From contig OY760687.1 in assembly GCA_963663945.1 (NCBI GenBank), forward strand, positions 1,116,001 through 1,180,000: a stretch of 64,000 nucleotides of DNA, read 5' to 3'. The translations under genes and the position numbers were made by a program. Below the pieces are notes generated by a model. The model was not told the origin of the DNA. It worked only from the letters and a program-made list of their open reading frames with translations, and did no database searches. The DNA comes from Bin87 sp963663945 (GTDB lineage Bacteria > Chloroflexota > Dehalococcoidia > Lucifugimonadales > UBA3495). Of the stretch, positions 1 to 11,400 are shown one piece after another; positions within the stretch are counted from its first letter, which is position 1; each line of letters begins with the position of its first letter.

Positions 1-1402
1 CCATCTTGCACGTGCCGGACACATGCCTGGCTGTTCCCACGGTTTGGCGTATATAGACGTCCAAAGCGTCGTCGTCGGCCAGAATGTCATCCGTTGGGTG
101 GAGCCGGTAATCGGCCACGTCCTTATACGCATCGGATTCAAGGAATCCAATTGCCATCAGCACGCCTTCCCTCACTCGACGAATGTCGTTTGGATGCTGA
201 AGATAACGGTAGTTGAACTCCGGCTGCACCGAGGGATCGGCAGACGCAAGCCTGACGTATCCTGCGCCGTCAGGCAGTCCGAGCGTGCACGAGATGCGCG
301 CCACCCGGTCCGCAGGAACATCATCGTTGAGGAACTTGGTCCGTAAACCGGGGACGCGCTCCGGCCGTTCGTCAACCATCGGGGTGGTCCTCAGCAACAT
401 ATCATTGACTTCGCTGGACCCGTGGGAGGTGTAGTGCAAACAAAAGCGTGCCGCGTCGGCATCAGATGTCAGGGTCACTCCGTCTTTGACTTTGAAAGTA
501 ATCTGGGCGCTCAGGTGGTTAAACAGGTTCTGCCCCACTCCGGGAAGCTCATGAACGAGAGGTATCCCAAATTGTTGAAGTTGGTCTTTGGGGCCGATCC
601 CCGATAGCATCAGCAGGTGAGGCGACTTGATAGCCCCAGCGCTCAACACCACCCGGTCTGCTTCAACGTTGAAAATCTCGCCTCCGCTTTCCACTTCCAC
701 ACCGACGGCTTTTAGATCCTCGATCAATACCTTCCTGACGAAGACCCCTCCCCTCACCGTCAGGTTAAGCCGGTGGCGCATGGGATTCAGGTGAGTGATA
801 GCAGCGCTCATCCTCCAGCCGTCCAGGTTGTTCGAGGGCCACACGCCAACGCCCGTGGGGTTCGGGCCATTGGTATCCTCGACTGTCCCATAACCTGCTT
901 CCAGACAGGCTGCTTGGAAGGCCTTTTGGATGTCTGCCCAGGGCCCGGATTGACGACGCCTTACTGGCATCGGTCCGTCGGATCCATGAAAATCATCCCG
1001 AATGTCGAGATCGTGCTCAGACTTTCTAAAGAAAGGCAGTACTTTGTCGTAAGACCATTCCTCGTTGCCCATAGCAGACCAGGAGTCGAAATCCTCAGGT
1101 AACCCCCTTTGCATTGCCTGACCGTTGATGGACGACCCTCCGCCGATCACCTTGCCCTGCGCTACGTGGATCTCGCCTTGCTCCTCGGTGATCGTTCCCC
1201 GCAGGGCCCAGTTATGCTCCGAGTCCGGGGATTCTGCGAAACTTGTGTGGCCGAACTTTATCTCGTCCGGAAGATTGTCCGGATCAGGGTAATCCGGCCC
1301 GGCTTCCAACAACAGAACGGAGGTATTCGCGTTTTCAGCCAATCTACTGGCCAACACCGATCCAGCCGCTCCCCCACCGACGATGACAACGTCATATTTC
1401 AT
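1..1402 (-). CDS. GMC-family FAD oxidoreductase (choline dehydrogenase-like), C-terminus off the window
   Basis: Reading the minus strand from the ATG at 1402-1400 gives 467 uninterrupted codons that run off the left edge. The N-terminus has the FAD dinucleotide-binding motif VIVGGGAAGS (about residues 7-16), followed by the conserved E of LLLEAGP. A glycine-rich GGGSSING segment near residue 100 and the ALSAGAIKSPHLL-type segment (here VLSAGAIKSPHLLMLSGIG) near residue 270 are the GMC signature regions. The last visible residues, TARHVSGTCKM, match the C-terminal active-site region where GMC enzymes carry the catalytic His. Members are about 500-560 residues, so roughly 50-90 residues are missing. 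GMC enzymes oxidise alcohols such as choline, glucose or polyethylene glycol with FAD; the substrate here cannot be read. No partner gene is visible. Confidence 0.9.
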   Translation of the reverse strand, partial: MKYDVVIVGGGAAGSVLASRLAENANTSVLLLEAGPDYPDPDNLPDEIKFGHTSFAESPDSEHNWALRGTITEEQGEIHVAQGKVIGGGSSINGQAMQRGLPEDFDSWSAMGNEEWSYDKVLPFFRKSEHDLDIRDDFHGSDGPMPVRRRQSGPWADIQKAFQAACLEAGYGTVEDTNGPNPTGVGVWPSNNLDGWRMSAAITHLNPMRHRLNLTVRGGVFVRKVLIEDLKAVGVEVESGGEIFNVEADRVVLSAGAIKSPHLLMLSGIGPKDQLQQFGIPLVHELPGVGQNLFNHLSAQITFKVKDGVTLTSDADAARFCLHYTSHGSSEVNDMLLRTTPMVDERPERVPGLRTKFLNDDVPADRVARISCTLGLPDGAGYVRLASADPSVQPEFNYRYLQHPNDIRRVREGVLMAIGFLESDAYKDVADYRLHPTDDILADDDALDVYIRQTVGTARHVSGTCKM

Positions 1403-1568
1403 GGGTTCTCCTTAAACGCTTCGTCTTCTAACCAAGGATTTCCCAGCTTAAACTGATTCCGCTGAGGATAGGACGTTCTGGGATTTTTCCGATTATAAAC
1501 CGGCATTCTCCATATCGGCCGACCAGCAGGTTCCGAACAGGGTAGTTGGAGCTTATTGCCGGTCTTCG

Positions 1569-2087
1569 TTGCTTGTCAATCCTCTTTCACTCCTGTGCCA
1601 AGGGGGTCGGCACAACGTACGTCGCTTCAGGCCATTATCGGAAAACCGGCGCGAAATCGCTCTAACACCAGACGAGAGGGACATCGACCAGCTTCCGGTA
1701 CCAGCAGGCAGTGCCTTGAAAACCGGCACCACTTCGACCCACAGACCGGCTAGAAACACCATAAATCGGGCCTCTGAGGGCACTTTGGGCAAACCGGCTC
1801 TGGTGGACTCCACCAGCCCGCGCCGCGGGGAGAAAGTCAGCTACTACTCGGCGGTGTGCCTGGAGACTGGGGAGGTGGAGGTGATGGAATTGGAGGGCAA
1901 CAGCAACTCGACCACCTCGGCTGCCTTCCTGCGACAACCGCGGGCGCGACACCCTGAACCGCTGACGGTGGTCTGGGACAATTCGCCAGCCCATCGGGGC
2001 GACGCGGTGCGCGCCTGCCTGGCCACGCCTGGTTTGAACCTGCATCTGGTGAATCTGCTCAGCTATAGTCCCGACTTCACCGAGTAA
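1569..2087 (+). pseudogene. IS630-family transposase remnant (DDE domain)
   Basis: Only the C-terminal part is transposase-like. Residues about 85-172 contain YYSAVCLETGEVEV, then TVVWDNSPAHRG, which corresponds to the second catalytic Asp region of IS630 DDE enzymes (D-N-x-x-x-H), and a final LLSYSPDF corresponding to the usual PPYSPDLNPIE. The catalytic Glu segment is cut off by a stop at 2085-2087. The upstream ~80 residues do not read as a normal IS630 N-terminal HTH, and transposase-like words appear in other frames, so frameshifts are likely. No terminal inverted repeats were recognised. This is a dead insertion-sequence fragment. Confidence 0.6.
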
Positions 2088-2185
2088 AGTCCCCAGGCGT
2101 GTTGTAAGAGGAACTGGGTGGCAAGAAGATAGCCACCGCGTCATCCTTATCGGAGCTACAACAAACCCGATGAAGGAGGGCCGCG

Positions 2186-2478
2186 ATGGCCAAGAACAGC
2201 ATGGACCTATTAGACCTACTGCGCAAGCGCGGCATGGAGGGCGACGTGGACTTTCTGCGGGAAGCCCTGCAGGTGCTGGTGGAGAACATCATAGCCTGCC
2301 CCGTGCCCCGACACGGGGGACGGCTGAGGTGTCAGGGCAGGTCGGCGCCCAGCGCGGTGAGCGCAACCCCGAGCGGGTTACCCACCGGAACGGCTATCGC
2401 AGCCGAGATTGGGACACTCGGATGGGGACGATGGAATTGCGCATCCCCAAGATCCGGGCCGAGCAGCATGACGAATAG
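2186..2478 (+). pseudogene. IS256-family (mutator-type) transposase N-terminal remnant, frameshifted
   Basis: The frame starting at 2186 begins MAKNSMDLLDLLRKRG and continues to VENIIA, typical of the N-terminus of IS256 transposases. Similarity then moves to the frame that opens at 2170, which reads GERNPERVTHRNGYRSRDW and then TRMGTMELRIPKIR, the next conserved block, before a stop at 2478. A frameshift therefore lies near 2300-2330. The catalytic DDE region that should follow (another ~270 residues) is absent. It lies 100 bp after the IS630 remnant, so two unrelated elements have decayed at the same place. The gene has no ability to encode an active enzyme. Confidence 0.7.
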
Positions 2479-3706
2479 GCCGAAGGCCGCCGCTACCTCA
2501 CCTTCGCCGAGGATCTCCACGCCGGGGCCATACCGGCCAGCAACATCCTTGAGCCGGCAGCCTGAACAACATCAACGAGGACGACGCTTACCACACCAGT
2601 TGACGGGACATGACCTGACCAGCCGGCGGTATCAGGGAGGTTCTCGCCAAAACCAGGAGCCACGCTGTAACTGCGCCAGACCAGCTAAGCCTCCGGACTG
2701 CAGTTGGCGCGGGTTCCCGCAACGCCTTTGACCGGATCGACAAAACGGCGCACGGGCGAGGTAGCCCGCTGCAACGGGACTTCACGGTGCCCATGAAGTC
2801 GGCCCACCGTTGGTCCAATTTGGCTCAGACGTCTGCACCATTTGAGCGCCATGACGCCGGCGCGTGACGGTGAGCCGACCTCCTGACCGCCCGCCAATAC
2901 CGACGCGCTGGCTGTCGGCAACCCCGGGTCGCGTTGCCCGATGGCGCTCCCCATCCATTGCCTGAAGGACCGGGAGCAGGCTCAGAACGGGCCGGACATC
3001 GTCAGTTGGCGTCACCCTGACTTCGAGAAGACGGTCGAACCCGGTGACGGTCGCTGAATGCTATGTCACCAGTCTCTTCGCGACACTAACGGACGCTACG
3101 TGCAGTGTCCGTTTTTGATTTGGTAATGACATTCGGATAACGGCGTCCTAGCATATATGCGGGCGTCACCGTGAGCCATATACAGGCTCGCACATGAGTT
3201 TCGCCCGATAAGAAAGAATGTTTCCCGCATATGGGAAGATCTGCGCGACTCGATAAGGTGATTAAACCAGGACTGTCCATAACTTCATAGGGTGGGGGAT
3301 ATCCCAGGCGAGCGCGGCGAAAGCGCTTGCGGTTCAACCCCTTCACAGTATCGCCCGGGCCCGGTCACCGTGGCTCTGTGACGGTGTTGCGCGCCACTGT
3401 TTGCGCCTGATCGGTTGTCGGAACGGCGGCTGCAGTCGGGACCATCCGGATGTGCGGAACCGTTCATATCCGTGATTGACCCGTCGCCTCAGGCGTTCGA
3501 ACACCGGTTTGTGCGTTGGCTGGGTGGAACCGCGCCCGCGATAGCCAGGGATGATAAGCCCTCGCCCATACCCAATCCCATCGATCCGAAATCGTCTGAA
3601 ATAACTTCATGGGACCCCCGGGCCCGCTCGCCCTCGGTGGCTCGCTCCGCCATTGGCATATCGTCAATGGCAGGTATACGCACATCACATTTCGGGACCA
3701 CCATAA
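2479..3706. other. Gene-free stretch after transposon remnants
   Basis: No reading frame here has a recognisable protein family, and all six frames are interrupted repeatedly. The first few hundred bases probably include further decayed mobile-element DNA, judged by position only. The last ~600 bases before the next gene hold no clear promoter, RNA gene or repeat that I could identify. Confidence 0.4.
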
Positions 3707-6700
3707 GTGTCCCAAAAACGGAGAATGACCGTGCTTACAACCATAACGTCGAATCAAAAGACCCTCCGAATCACAACCACCTTCGCAGCTGCGGTCTTCA
3801 TCGCAGCCATACTGCTTTTTGGCGCTGGACGCGACACCGTCCACGCTGGCGTAAACGCGCATTCGCGCGGTTTCGATGTCGGTTCGAGACACGATAAGCC
3901 CGAAGGGGTGTGGTCCGACGGGCACACGATGTGGATCCTCGACGACCGGGACGACGACAGCGAATTGATCGCCTATCGGCTGTCAACAGGAGCCCGCAGT
4001 CCGGAGAAGGACATAGACCTGTCCAGCAACAACGAGAAGCCACAGGGGATAACTTCAGACGGTACCATCATGTGGGTCTCCGACTGGGACAAGAAAAAGC
4101 TCTTTGCGTACAACATGGAGACGCAGTCACGAGTACCGAACCGGGACATTCCTCTCGCCGACAGCAACGATGCCCCACGGGGCATCGCAGCGGGGCACCG
4201 TTACGTATTTGTCGTGGATGTTGAGGACAAGAAGGTTTACACATACCGGCATAGTGACGGGGAACGAGTAGGCCATACGTTCTCGCTGCACGAGAGGAAC
4301 GATCACCCTTGGGGGATCTGGATATCGCCGGATTTCGGCGATACCGAACTTTGGGTAAGTGACCACTCGGACGATATTCTGTATCGCTACGATTTCGTCG
4401 GAGAAACGGGACACCCGGCAGTCCGGCTTCCCTTGGGCAGTGGAGACCCTAAGGGCATCTGGTCCGATGGCGATCTCTTCTGGATCGTGGACGACGATGA
4501 CGATCACGTCTACGCGCTGGTCGAGGAAGGTTTCAGGCTGCAGGACGCCGACATCCCCCTCACCGGAATCACTCAACCCACGGGTCTATGGACCGACGGA
4601 ACGACCATGTGGGTTGGGAACAAAGGAGTCACTAACGACACGCTGCTCGCCTACAATCTGAGCGACGGGTCTCGCACTACCCCGAATTACTTCCTGACGG
4701 ACGCCAACGAAGACCCGGTCGCCATGTGGTCGGACGGCGCCCACATCTGGGTCTGCGACGCAGATGACGGCCTACTGTACGCCTATGAGAAGGATGCGAT
4801 CGGAGCGCACAGCCCGACGAATTTGAAGGCTCTCCATTCAGACAACGCTCACCCCACCGGAATGTGGTCTGACGGCACGCTAATGTGGGTGGCGGACAAG
4901 TCCGACGACAAACTCTACGCTTACGAGTGGCCTCTCATGACGCGCCACGAAACCCGGGACATTCCCTTTCATTCGGCCAATGACGATCCGGGCAACATCT
5001 GGTCCGACGGCAAGCACATCTGGGTATTCGATAGGAGCCGCAAGAACGCGTTCGCCTACAGCCTGGACGACGGTGTCCGTCAACAGTCCCAGGATTTCCG
5101 TCCGGCTCCCCAAAATGACAGATTCAGCGGAGGCATGACCGGCTACCGCCAACACGTTTGGGTGGTGGACCGCGAGGACGAACTGATCTATGCCTACGCC
5201 AAGCTGAATGTTCCGGCTTCTTTCCGGGTCGAGACGGTGCAGTTCGTCATACATCACGGCCTGGCTGGAGGCGGTCTGGTCGGCGCCGTGCCCCAAGCCA
5301 CCGACCTGGATGGGGACTCTCTTGTCTACAAGATCAACAGCACAGACTCCAGCCGTTTCACCATTGACAGCCGGTCAGGCGAGGTCCGCAGCGATTCGGA
5401 TGCGAATTTCACGGCTGGGGAGAGCCTGTCTTTTGAGGCCACCGTCCACGACGGCAAGGGTCTGATCAACAAGACGGACCTCATGACGGACGACACCATC
5501 ACAGTGTACGTGGAGGTGCTGCATAACGCCGACCCGGTGTTTGTTACCGCCGATGGCGCCACCTTCACGGTCGCTGAAGACGCTTCGGAGACTGACGTGA
5601 TCGCCGATCTGGACGTTGCCGATCCGGACGGGGATACCCTGGCGTACGACATAAACGGCTCGTCACAGAATCATTTCCAGGTGACAGACGGGCAGGTCAA
5701 GTTGAAGGCTGGGGAGGCCCTCGATTATGAAGGCACGACTTCCTACGACCTGGAAGTTCGAGTGAGAGACGATAAGGACGACAACGATGGTGTGGATACC
5801 AGTTGGGACGATGAAATCTCCATCACCATAGAAGTTGCCAACGTCGACGAGGCCGGAACCGTTACACTGGGATCGAACAACCCAGAGGTCAACGTCGCGA
5901 TGTCTGCGTCCCTCACCGATCCGGACGGTTCCGTGAGTGATCTGGCCTGGCAATGGCAAAAGGCGGATACGGTCGATGCCACCACCTGGACCGATATCAG
6001 CGGCGCCACGACGAGCAGTTACACGCCGGTATCCGGCGATGCCGGAAAGTTCATCAGGGCCGAGGCCTCCTACGACGACGGGGAGGGTACTGGCAAAGAG
6101 GCTGTTCGCGCGGCAGACAATGCGGTTTTGGCCGACACCCCCACCAACCAGTCCCCGTCGTTTACGGAAGGCGCTACGGCCACACGGTCAGTCCGTGAGG
6201 ACGCGACGGTCGGCGATTTTGTCGGCACTCCGATTGCAGCCACCGACCCGGACGCCGGCGACGCTTTGGACTATCGCCTGTTGGGAAGGGGAGCCTCATT
6301 TTTTACCACGCCCTTCACCAGCGGACAGATTTTCCTCCGGTCGGGCGCCTACCTGAATTACGAACGCGCGCGCTCCTACACCATGACCATTCAAGTCCGC
6401 GACAAAAAGGACGCCGACGGCGAGGACGACATCGTGTGGGATGCCTTTATCGACGTCACCATCAACGTGATCGATGTCGACGAGCCAGGCACGGTTTCCC
6501 TCACCCGGGAACACCCACGGGTCGGACAGCAGATCAGCGCTGAACTTGATGATCCTGATGATTCCGTCAGCGACGTCTCCTGGCAGTGGCAGACCGCCGA
6601 TACCGCTGACGCCACCACCTGGACAGACGTTACCGACGCCACCACGGCTGATTACACACCCACGTTTGCCGATCATGGCAAATTCCTGCGCGCCCAGGCG

Positions 6701-8308
6701 ACCTACGACGATAAACATGGTACCGGCAAAATCGTTCACGGGACGTCCGCCAACGCTTCCCCGGCTCGGGCGGCCAACCAGGCTCCCACCTTCGACGAGG
6801 GCGCAACGGCAACCCGCTCCGCGAGCGAGGCCGCCGTCACTGGCACTCGCCTGGGCGCTGCCGTGATCGCGTCGGATGCCGACAACGACAAGTTGACCTA
6901 CTCGCTGGCCACCGGTGACGACGCTGCCAATTTCATCGTTGACGCCTCCACCGGAAAACTGAGGGTGGCAGCCGGCGCGTTGCTGGACTTCGAGACCAAG
7001 CCGTCGCTGACCGTGGTTGTGCAGGTAACGGATGGCCAGGACTCGGGTCACAATTCGGACTCCTCGATTGACGACACCATCACCGTGACGGTCGAGTTGA
7101 TCAACGCCGATGAGGCCGGCAAGGTGAGCCTGTCAATCCCGCGCCCCAAGTATGGGGAGGCGGTCACTGCGGCGCTAACGGACCCTGACGGCGGGACCAC
7201 CGCCATTTCCTGGCAATGGGCCAAGTCACACGACGACGGCGCCACCTGGACCGACCTGGCCAACGCCACATCCGACACCTACACGCCGGTCCCCGCGGAC
7301 GAGGGCGCACTGCTGCGCGCCACCGCGAGCTACACCGACGCCCAGGGATCGGGCAAGAGCGCATCGTTGAAGTCGTCGGAAGCTGTAAGAGACCCCACCG
7401 TAGTCGACACCAGCCTGGAATCGCTGCGGCTCGATGACATCAGCCTGGAGTTCCACCACAGGACATTCCAGTACGGCGCGAGCACTCCGAATTCGGACAA
7501 CCGCACCACGGTAATGGCGATCTCATCTGCGGATTCCGGCGTCACCGTGACGATCTCTCCTGCGGACAGCGCACCGTCGCAGGATGGTCACCAGGTCGAT
7601 CTTGCGGTGGGCAACAACCCAATCACAGTTACGGTCTCCCACGGCGATACCGCTGAATACACGACGTATCGGGTTCAGGTAAACCGTGAGGTGCAGGTTG
7701 AAAACATATGGGAGCAGGAGATGCACCAGGGCTGTCCCCAGGGATTCGCGGGCATCACGTACATCCGGTGCGGCTCGACGTCGTTTGCGAACATCCAGAC
7801 GCACCTGGACGGCTACTACACCGTGAACTGGCGCAAGTGGGATCGCAAGAAACCCGCCGTCACCGGATATACCGTGACGCTTGAGCAATACATGAACAAG
7901 ACGTACTACCTGGGGAATCGAGAGGCCAAGATGTCCTCGCTGCGCAACGTATACGAGGGCTGCGAGTTTTCGGACGGAAGCTGGAGCTGCGAGAAACCGG
8001 TGCAGCGCGCGTACCATGAGGATAGCGCCGGACAGCCTACGGAACTCCGGATGGTTGTCAGTGACGTCGATCAGACCCGGTTGAGCTGGTCCCTGGATTC
8101 AATGGAGGTGACCACCGCGCAGGAGACGTTCTACAGGTGGAGCGGCGATGCCACTGACCCGGACAACGCGCCCACTGCCGTGACCTACCAGACGAAGACG
8201 TCTGAGGTGGACCGATATCACTTCGTGCCACACACCGGCAACGGCGATGTGAAGACCAAGAAAGTCACCATCGACGCGATGATTTTCGCAAACCCGTTCG
8301 CACCGTGA
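3707..8308 (+). CDS. Giant exported protein: ten propeller-like repeats, cadherin/Ig-like domains
   Basis: The product is 1533 residues from a GTG at 3707; the ATG at 3725, six codons later, is an alternative start just before the export signal. A hydrophobic segment (about residues 24-40) ends at VHA-GV near residue 47, a plausible signal-peptidase I site. Residues about 63-500 hold ten repeats of 40-60 residues built on P-x-G-[IM]-WSDG ... MWV-x-D ... LYAY, which suggests a beta-propeller. Residues about 505-1230 alternate cadherin-like domains (TDLDGDSLVY, DPDGDTLAYDI) with Ig-like modules of the form WQWQKADT ... YTPVSGDAGKF. Residues about 1237-1328 resemble a cadherin-like beta-sandwich, also present in the opposite giant gene. 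The ~200-residue C-terminus, with several Cys, is unassigned. No LPxTG or membrane anchor is seen at the end. A cell-surface or secreted adhesion role is inferred. Confidence 0.8.
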   Translation: MSQKRRMTVLTTITSNQKTLRITTTFAAAVFIAAILLFGAGRDTVHAGVNAHSRGFDVGSRHDKPEGVWSDGHTMWILDDRDDDSELIAYRLSTGARSPEKDIDLSSNNEKPQGITSDGTIMWVSDWDKKKLFAYNMETQSRVPNRDIPLADSNDAPRGIAAGHRYVFVVDVEDKKVYTYRHSDGERVGHTFSLHERNDHPWGIWISPDFGDTELWVSDHSDDILYRYDFVGETGHPAVRLPLGSGDPKGIWSDGDLFWIVDDDDDHVYALVEEGFRLQDADIPLTGITQPTGLWTDGTTMWVGNKGVTNDTLLAYNLSDGSRTTPNYFLTDANEDPVAMWSDGAHIWVCDADDGLLYAYEKDAIGAHSPTNLKALHSDNAHPTGMWSDGTLMWVADKSDDKLYAYEWPLMTRHETRDIPFHSANDDPGNIWSDGKHIWVFDRSRKNAFAYSLDDGVRQQSQDFRPAPQNDRFSGGMTGYRQHVWVVDREDELIYAYAKLNVPASFRVETVQFVIHHGLAGGGLVGAVPQATDLDGDSLVYKINSTDSSRFTIDSRSGEVRSDSDANFTAGESLSFEATVHDGKGLINKTDLMTDDTITVYVEVLHNADPVFVTADGATFTVAEDASETDVIADLDVADPDGDTLAYDINGSSQNHFQVTDGQVKLKAGEALDYEGTTSYDLEVRVRDDKDDNDGVDTSWDDEISITIEVANVDEAGTVTLGSNNPEVNVAMSASLTDPDGSVSDLAWQWQKADTVDATTWTDISGATTSSYTPVSGDAGKFIRAEASYDDGEGTGKEAVRAADNAVLADTPTNQSPSFTEGATATRSVREDATVGDFVGTPIAATDPDAGDALDYRLLGRGASFFTTPFTSGQIFLRSGAYLNYERARSYTMTIQVRDKKDADGEDDIVWDAFIDVTINVIDVDEPGTVSLTREHPRVGQQISAELDDPDDSVSDVSWQWQTADTADATTWTDVTDATTADYTPTFADHGKFLRAQATYDDKHGTGKIVHGTSANASPARAANQAPTFDEGATATRSASEAAVTGTRLGAAVIASDADNDKLTYSLATGDDAANFIVDASTGKLRVAAGALLDFETKPSLTVVVQVTDGQDSGHNSDSSIDDTITVTVELINADEAGKVSLSIPRPKYGEAVTAALTDPDGGTTAISWQWAKSHDDGATWTDLANATSDTYTPVPADEGALLRATASYTDAQGSGKSASLKSSEAVRDPTVVDTSLESLRLDDISLEFHHRTFQYGASTPNSDNRTTVMAISSADSGVTVTISPADSAPSQDGHQVDLAVGNNPITVTVSHGDTAEYTTYRVQVNREVQVENIWEQEMHQGCPQGFAGITYIRCGSTSFANIQTHLDGYYTVNWRKWDRKKPAVTGYTVTLEQYMNKTYYLGNREAKMSSLRNVYEGCEFSDGSWSCEKPVQRAYHEDSAGQPTELRMVVSDVDQTRLSWSLDSMEVTTAQETFYRWSGDATDPDNAPTAVTYQTKTSEVDRYHFVPHTGNGDVKTKKVTIDAMIFANPFAP

Positions 8309-8324
8309 TCCGGGAAACTATCGA

Positions 8325-8352
8325 CTGGGCAGGAGGTCCGCCGACTGCCCAG
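8325..8352 (+). terminator. Hairpin after the giant propeller/cadherin gene
   Basis: CTGGGCAG at 8325-8332 pairs with CTGCCCAG at 8345-8352 around a 12-base loop, starting 17 bases after the stop codon. There is no following T-run, so it may act with the stronger hairpin just downstream. Confidence 0.45.
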
Positions 8353-8367
8353 TGATCGCGAGATCGC

Positions 8368-8394
8368 AATGCGCCCGGATTGACCGGGCGCATT
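8368..8394. terminator. Bidirectional hairpin between two convergent giant genes
   Basis: AATGCGCCCGG (8368-8378) pairs perfectly over 11 bp with CCGGGCGCATT (8384-8394) around the loop ATTGA. It sits between the ends of the plus-strand gene (8308) and the minus-strand gene (8475), where it could stop transcription from both sides. Confidence 0.65.
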
Positions 8395-8474
8395 TGGCGA
8401 GTGTCTGGAACGTCGCAATCCCGGCCTGCGGTTGGCAGCATCCCGTCAGGTTCCTGCGCGTCGAATGACCTTGA

Positions 8475-11400
8475 TTACGGTATTGCGGTTTTCACCGTCA
8501 GGATATTTGATGCATTGTTGGGGCGAGTGAACGCGTTCGTGCCGTCGGCAAGGAACGCTGATCCCACTCCAAGGACCACACCCTGGGGCAGGCTGATGAT
8601 GACCGGGTCTCCCAGGGTGGTTGGCGCAATTGTTATCGCGTAGCTTGCACCCGGGTCAGGGACAATATTGATAACGGTCCCATTGTTTACGTGGAAGTCG
8701 GAAGCTCGCAGCCCTTCGACAAGCTCTACGGCCGTGGCACGCACCACTGGATCAGTGAAGGTCAGATCGGTGCGGAAAATCCCCGTTGCCACGTCACCTG
8801 GGTACGAGGTGAAGTCATGGGGATAGAAGACGCCGCTGAGCTCCGTGTTCAGTTCGGCGTCACTCAGGTTGGGGTGGTGGACCTCCAATCTCCTCGACGT
8901 TGCCAGGATGGTGTTCCCTTGCCGCGCGCGCGCCTGGTAGGTCGTCCCAGCGCCACGGCCGGAATTAAGGGTCAAAGTGAACCGGATGCACGTGGCGCCA
9001 CAGCTGGTGTGTCGACCCCCCCGAGCGAATTCTATCCAATCATCGAAATCCTCGGTGCCGATGTTCTTGACAGGAACCCCATAGTAGGGCTTCCGGCGCC
9101 ATTCAAACACCACGTCCTCGTCGGTAGGGACTGGAGTTGGCATTTGCATGCAAAGGTCCAACTCCGAGTTTTTGTCCAACACGCGCAATCCGCAACTGAA
9201 GAGCAGGGTGGGCGCTACCGTGGGATCCACCTTGTGCCGTGAGTATCTTGGGTTGCTGGAATGCTGCAGGACAGCGTCTCTGTGGGTGGTCATGTGGCGA
9301 ATGGCGCCGCCATTGAGCCTGAGCTTGTTGGTTCCCACCCAAACGCCGTTGCTATCCCGATCTTCCAACTTGACCTCGTATTCGAAATCGAGGCGCGTGG
9401 AACCGGAGCCGGCACTGTAATAGAAGTGAACGGCACGAGCGGGGTTGTCATCATCAGCGAAACTGACCAGCAGACTCGGCGTGCCGTTGTCGGTGTTGAC
9501 CACCACCAGTGAATCGAAGGTTACCCTGAACCTGATGATCTCTCCCACGGTGTAGGTATCCTCTCCGGCGACAGGATTTGAGGCGATTTTGACGCCTCTG
9601 GGAACAATCCTCGGTTTCTTGTTGACCTGATGCCGAGGGTTTGAGGCCAGGCCCCCGTGGGAAATCAGCGCATCCTGGTTGGTGATCAAATGCTTGATAC
9701 CGCCTCCGTTGAGCATCAAACTGTCTTCCTCGAACGCCAAGCCCCCGATAGAACCGTCGAACGATTCCACGGTGTAAGTGAACGTAAGCACCCGGTTGGT
9801 GGAATCTATCGATGCGAAGGCGGCGGGCCGATAATAACTTCCCACCAAAACTACCACGTGCGGCGTGCCGTTGGTGGTGTCCACAGACACCGGGCCGCTG
9901 AAAGTGACGGACACTTCGATCTCGTCGCCGGTGGTATAGGTATCGTCCCAGCCCGGGTTGCTGGTGATGGCCATGTTTTCGATTTCGGCCCACAGTCGGT
10001 TCACTGTAACGGTGTAGGTTCGAGTGATTAGTCCCGTCTTGGAAACGGTAACCGTGATGGTATTGGCGCCCCTGGACAGATCGACCTGGTGCCCGATGGT
10101 GCCGACGGACGCGTCCGCCGGGGTAATACTGACTGTGGTCCCGGTTGCTGCTGACGCCGTCACAGTGGTTTGCGTGACGTCGCGACCCACCGCTGCGGTG
10201 TAGTTGGTGATACCGGTGATGAAGGCCGGCGAAAGGGTCCCATCGCCCACGGACAGGGCGGTAAGGGCAGCGAGCTGGATGCTCCCGTCCACCTTGTGGC
10301 CGGAGGGAGTGCGCTTGCCGTGGTTCAGATTGGCATTCCGTCCGGTGGAGGCGTGCTTGATAGTGCCTCCCTGGCGCCGTATCTGATTCCTGTCCACGAC
10401 AATTCCAGTGTTGTCCAAATCCTCGCCCTGCACCACGTACTCAAACACCAAAGTGTCGGTTCCGGACCCGCTGGCGTAGGCCATATCCCTGTCCTTCCCC
10501 TGGATTCCCGGATGCCACAACCTCATCCTCAAGGTTGGCGTACCTCCGGTGGTGTCCACGTTCACCACGGAGTCGAAGGTCACGCTGAATGAGATGACCT
10601 CACCAGCCCCGTAGGTGTCCGCGGCAGCCAGGGGTGTGGAGGTGATGGCAACGCCGTCCGTGACGATGTTGGGTACCTTGTTCACCAGGTGGCCGGCCTG
10701 ATCGTCGAGGGCGTCGTGGCCCAGAACCGCGGCCTGGTTGTTGCCGATGTCGGTGATGGCCCCGCCGTTGAGAAACAGGGAGTTGGCGTCGATGGAGACG
10801 CCGTTCTGATCGTCGTCCCCGGCGACCACGGGATAGGAGAAGGTGATGGTGCGGTTGCTGGCGTCGATGGAGGAGTAAACGGCATTGCGGTCGTTGTTCC
10901 CTACAGTAATGGTCACGTAGGGAGTCCCACCGATGGTGTCCACGGACACCGGCTTGTCGAACCTGAAGCCGAGCGACACAACGTCACCGGTGGCGTAGGT
11001 TGCGTCGGCGCCCGGGTCGCTGGAGAAAGCAACGGACTGCACTTCTGCGCTGAAGTAAACGATCACGGTGTATGCGTTGGTGACATGGCCCGCGGCGGAT
11101 GCTTTGATGGTGATCCTGGTGCCATGGCGGATGTCCTGCTGGTGTCCAGCGGCGCCGTCCTGGGTGTCAGCGGGGGATATGCTCACCGTTGTTCCGGTCT
11201 CTGCGCTGGCCGAAACGGTGGTTAGCGCGGTACCCGGAGTAGCCGTGCCGACGTAGGACGTGGTTCCGGCCTCGAAAGCAGGAGACAGCGTGATGTCGGT
11301 GAGCGACAGCGTCGATAGTTTGGCACGCGGAGCGCCCAGGGTGCCGTCGATCTTGTGGTCGGAGAAAACGCCATCCGATCCGGGCGTGGCGTGGTCCAGG

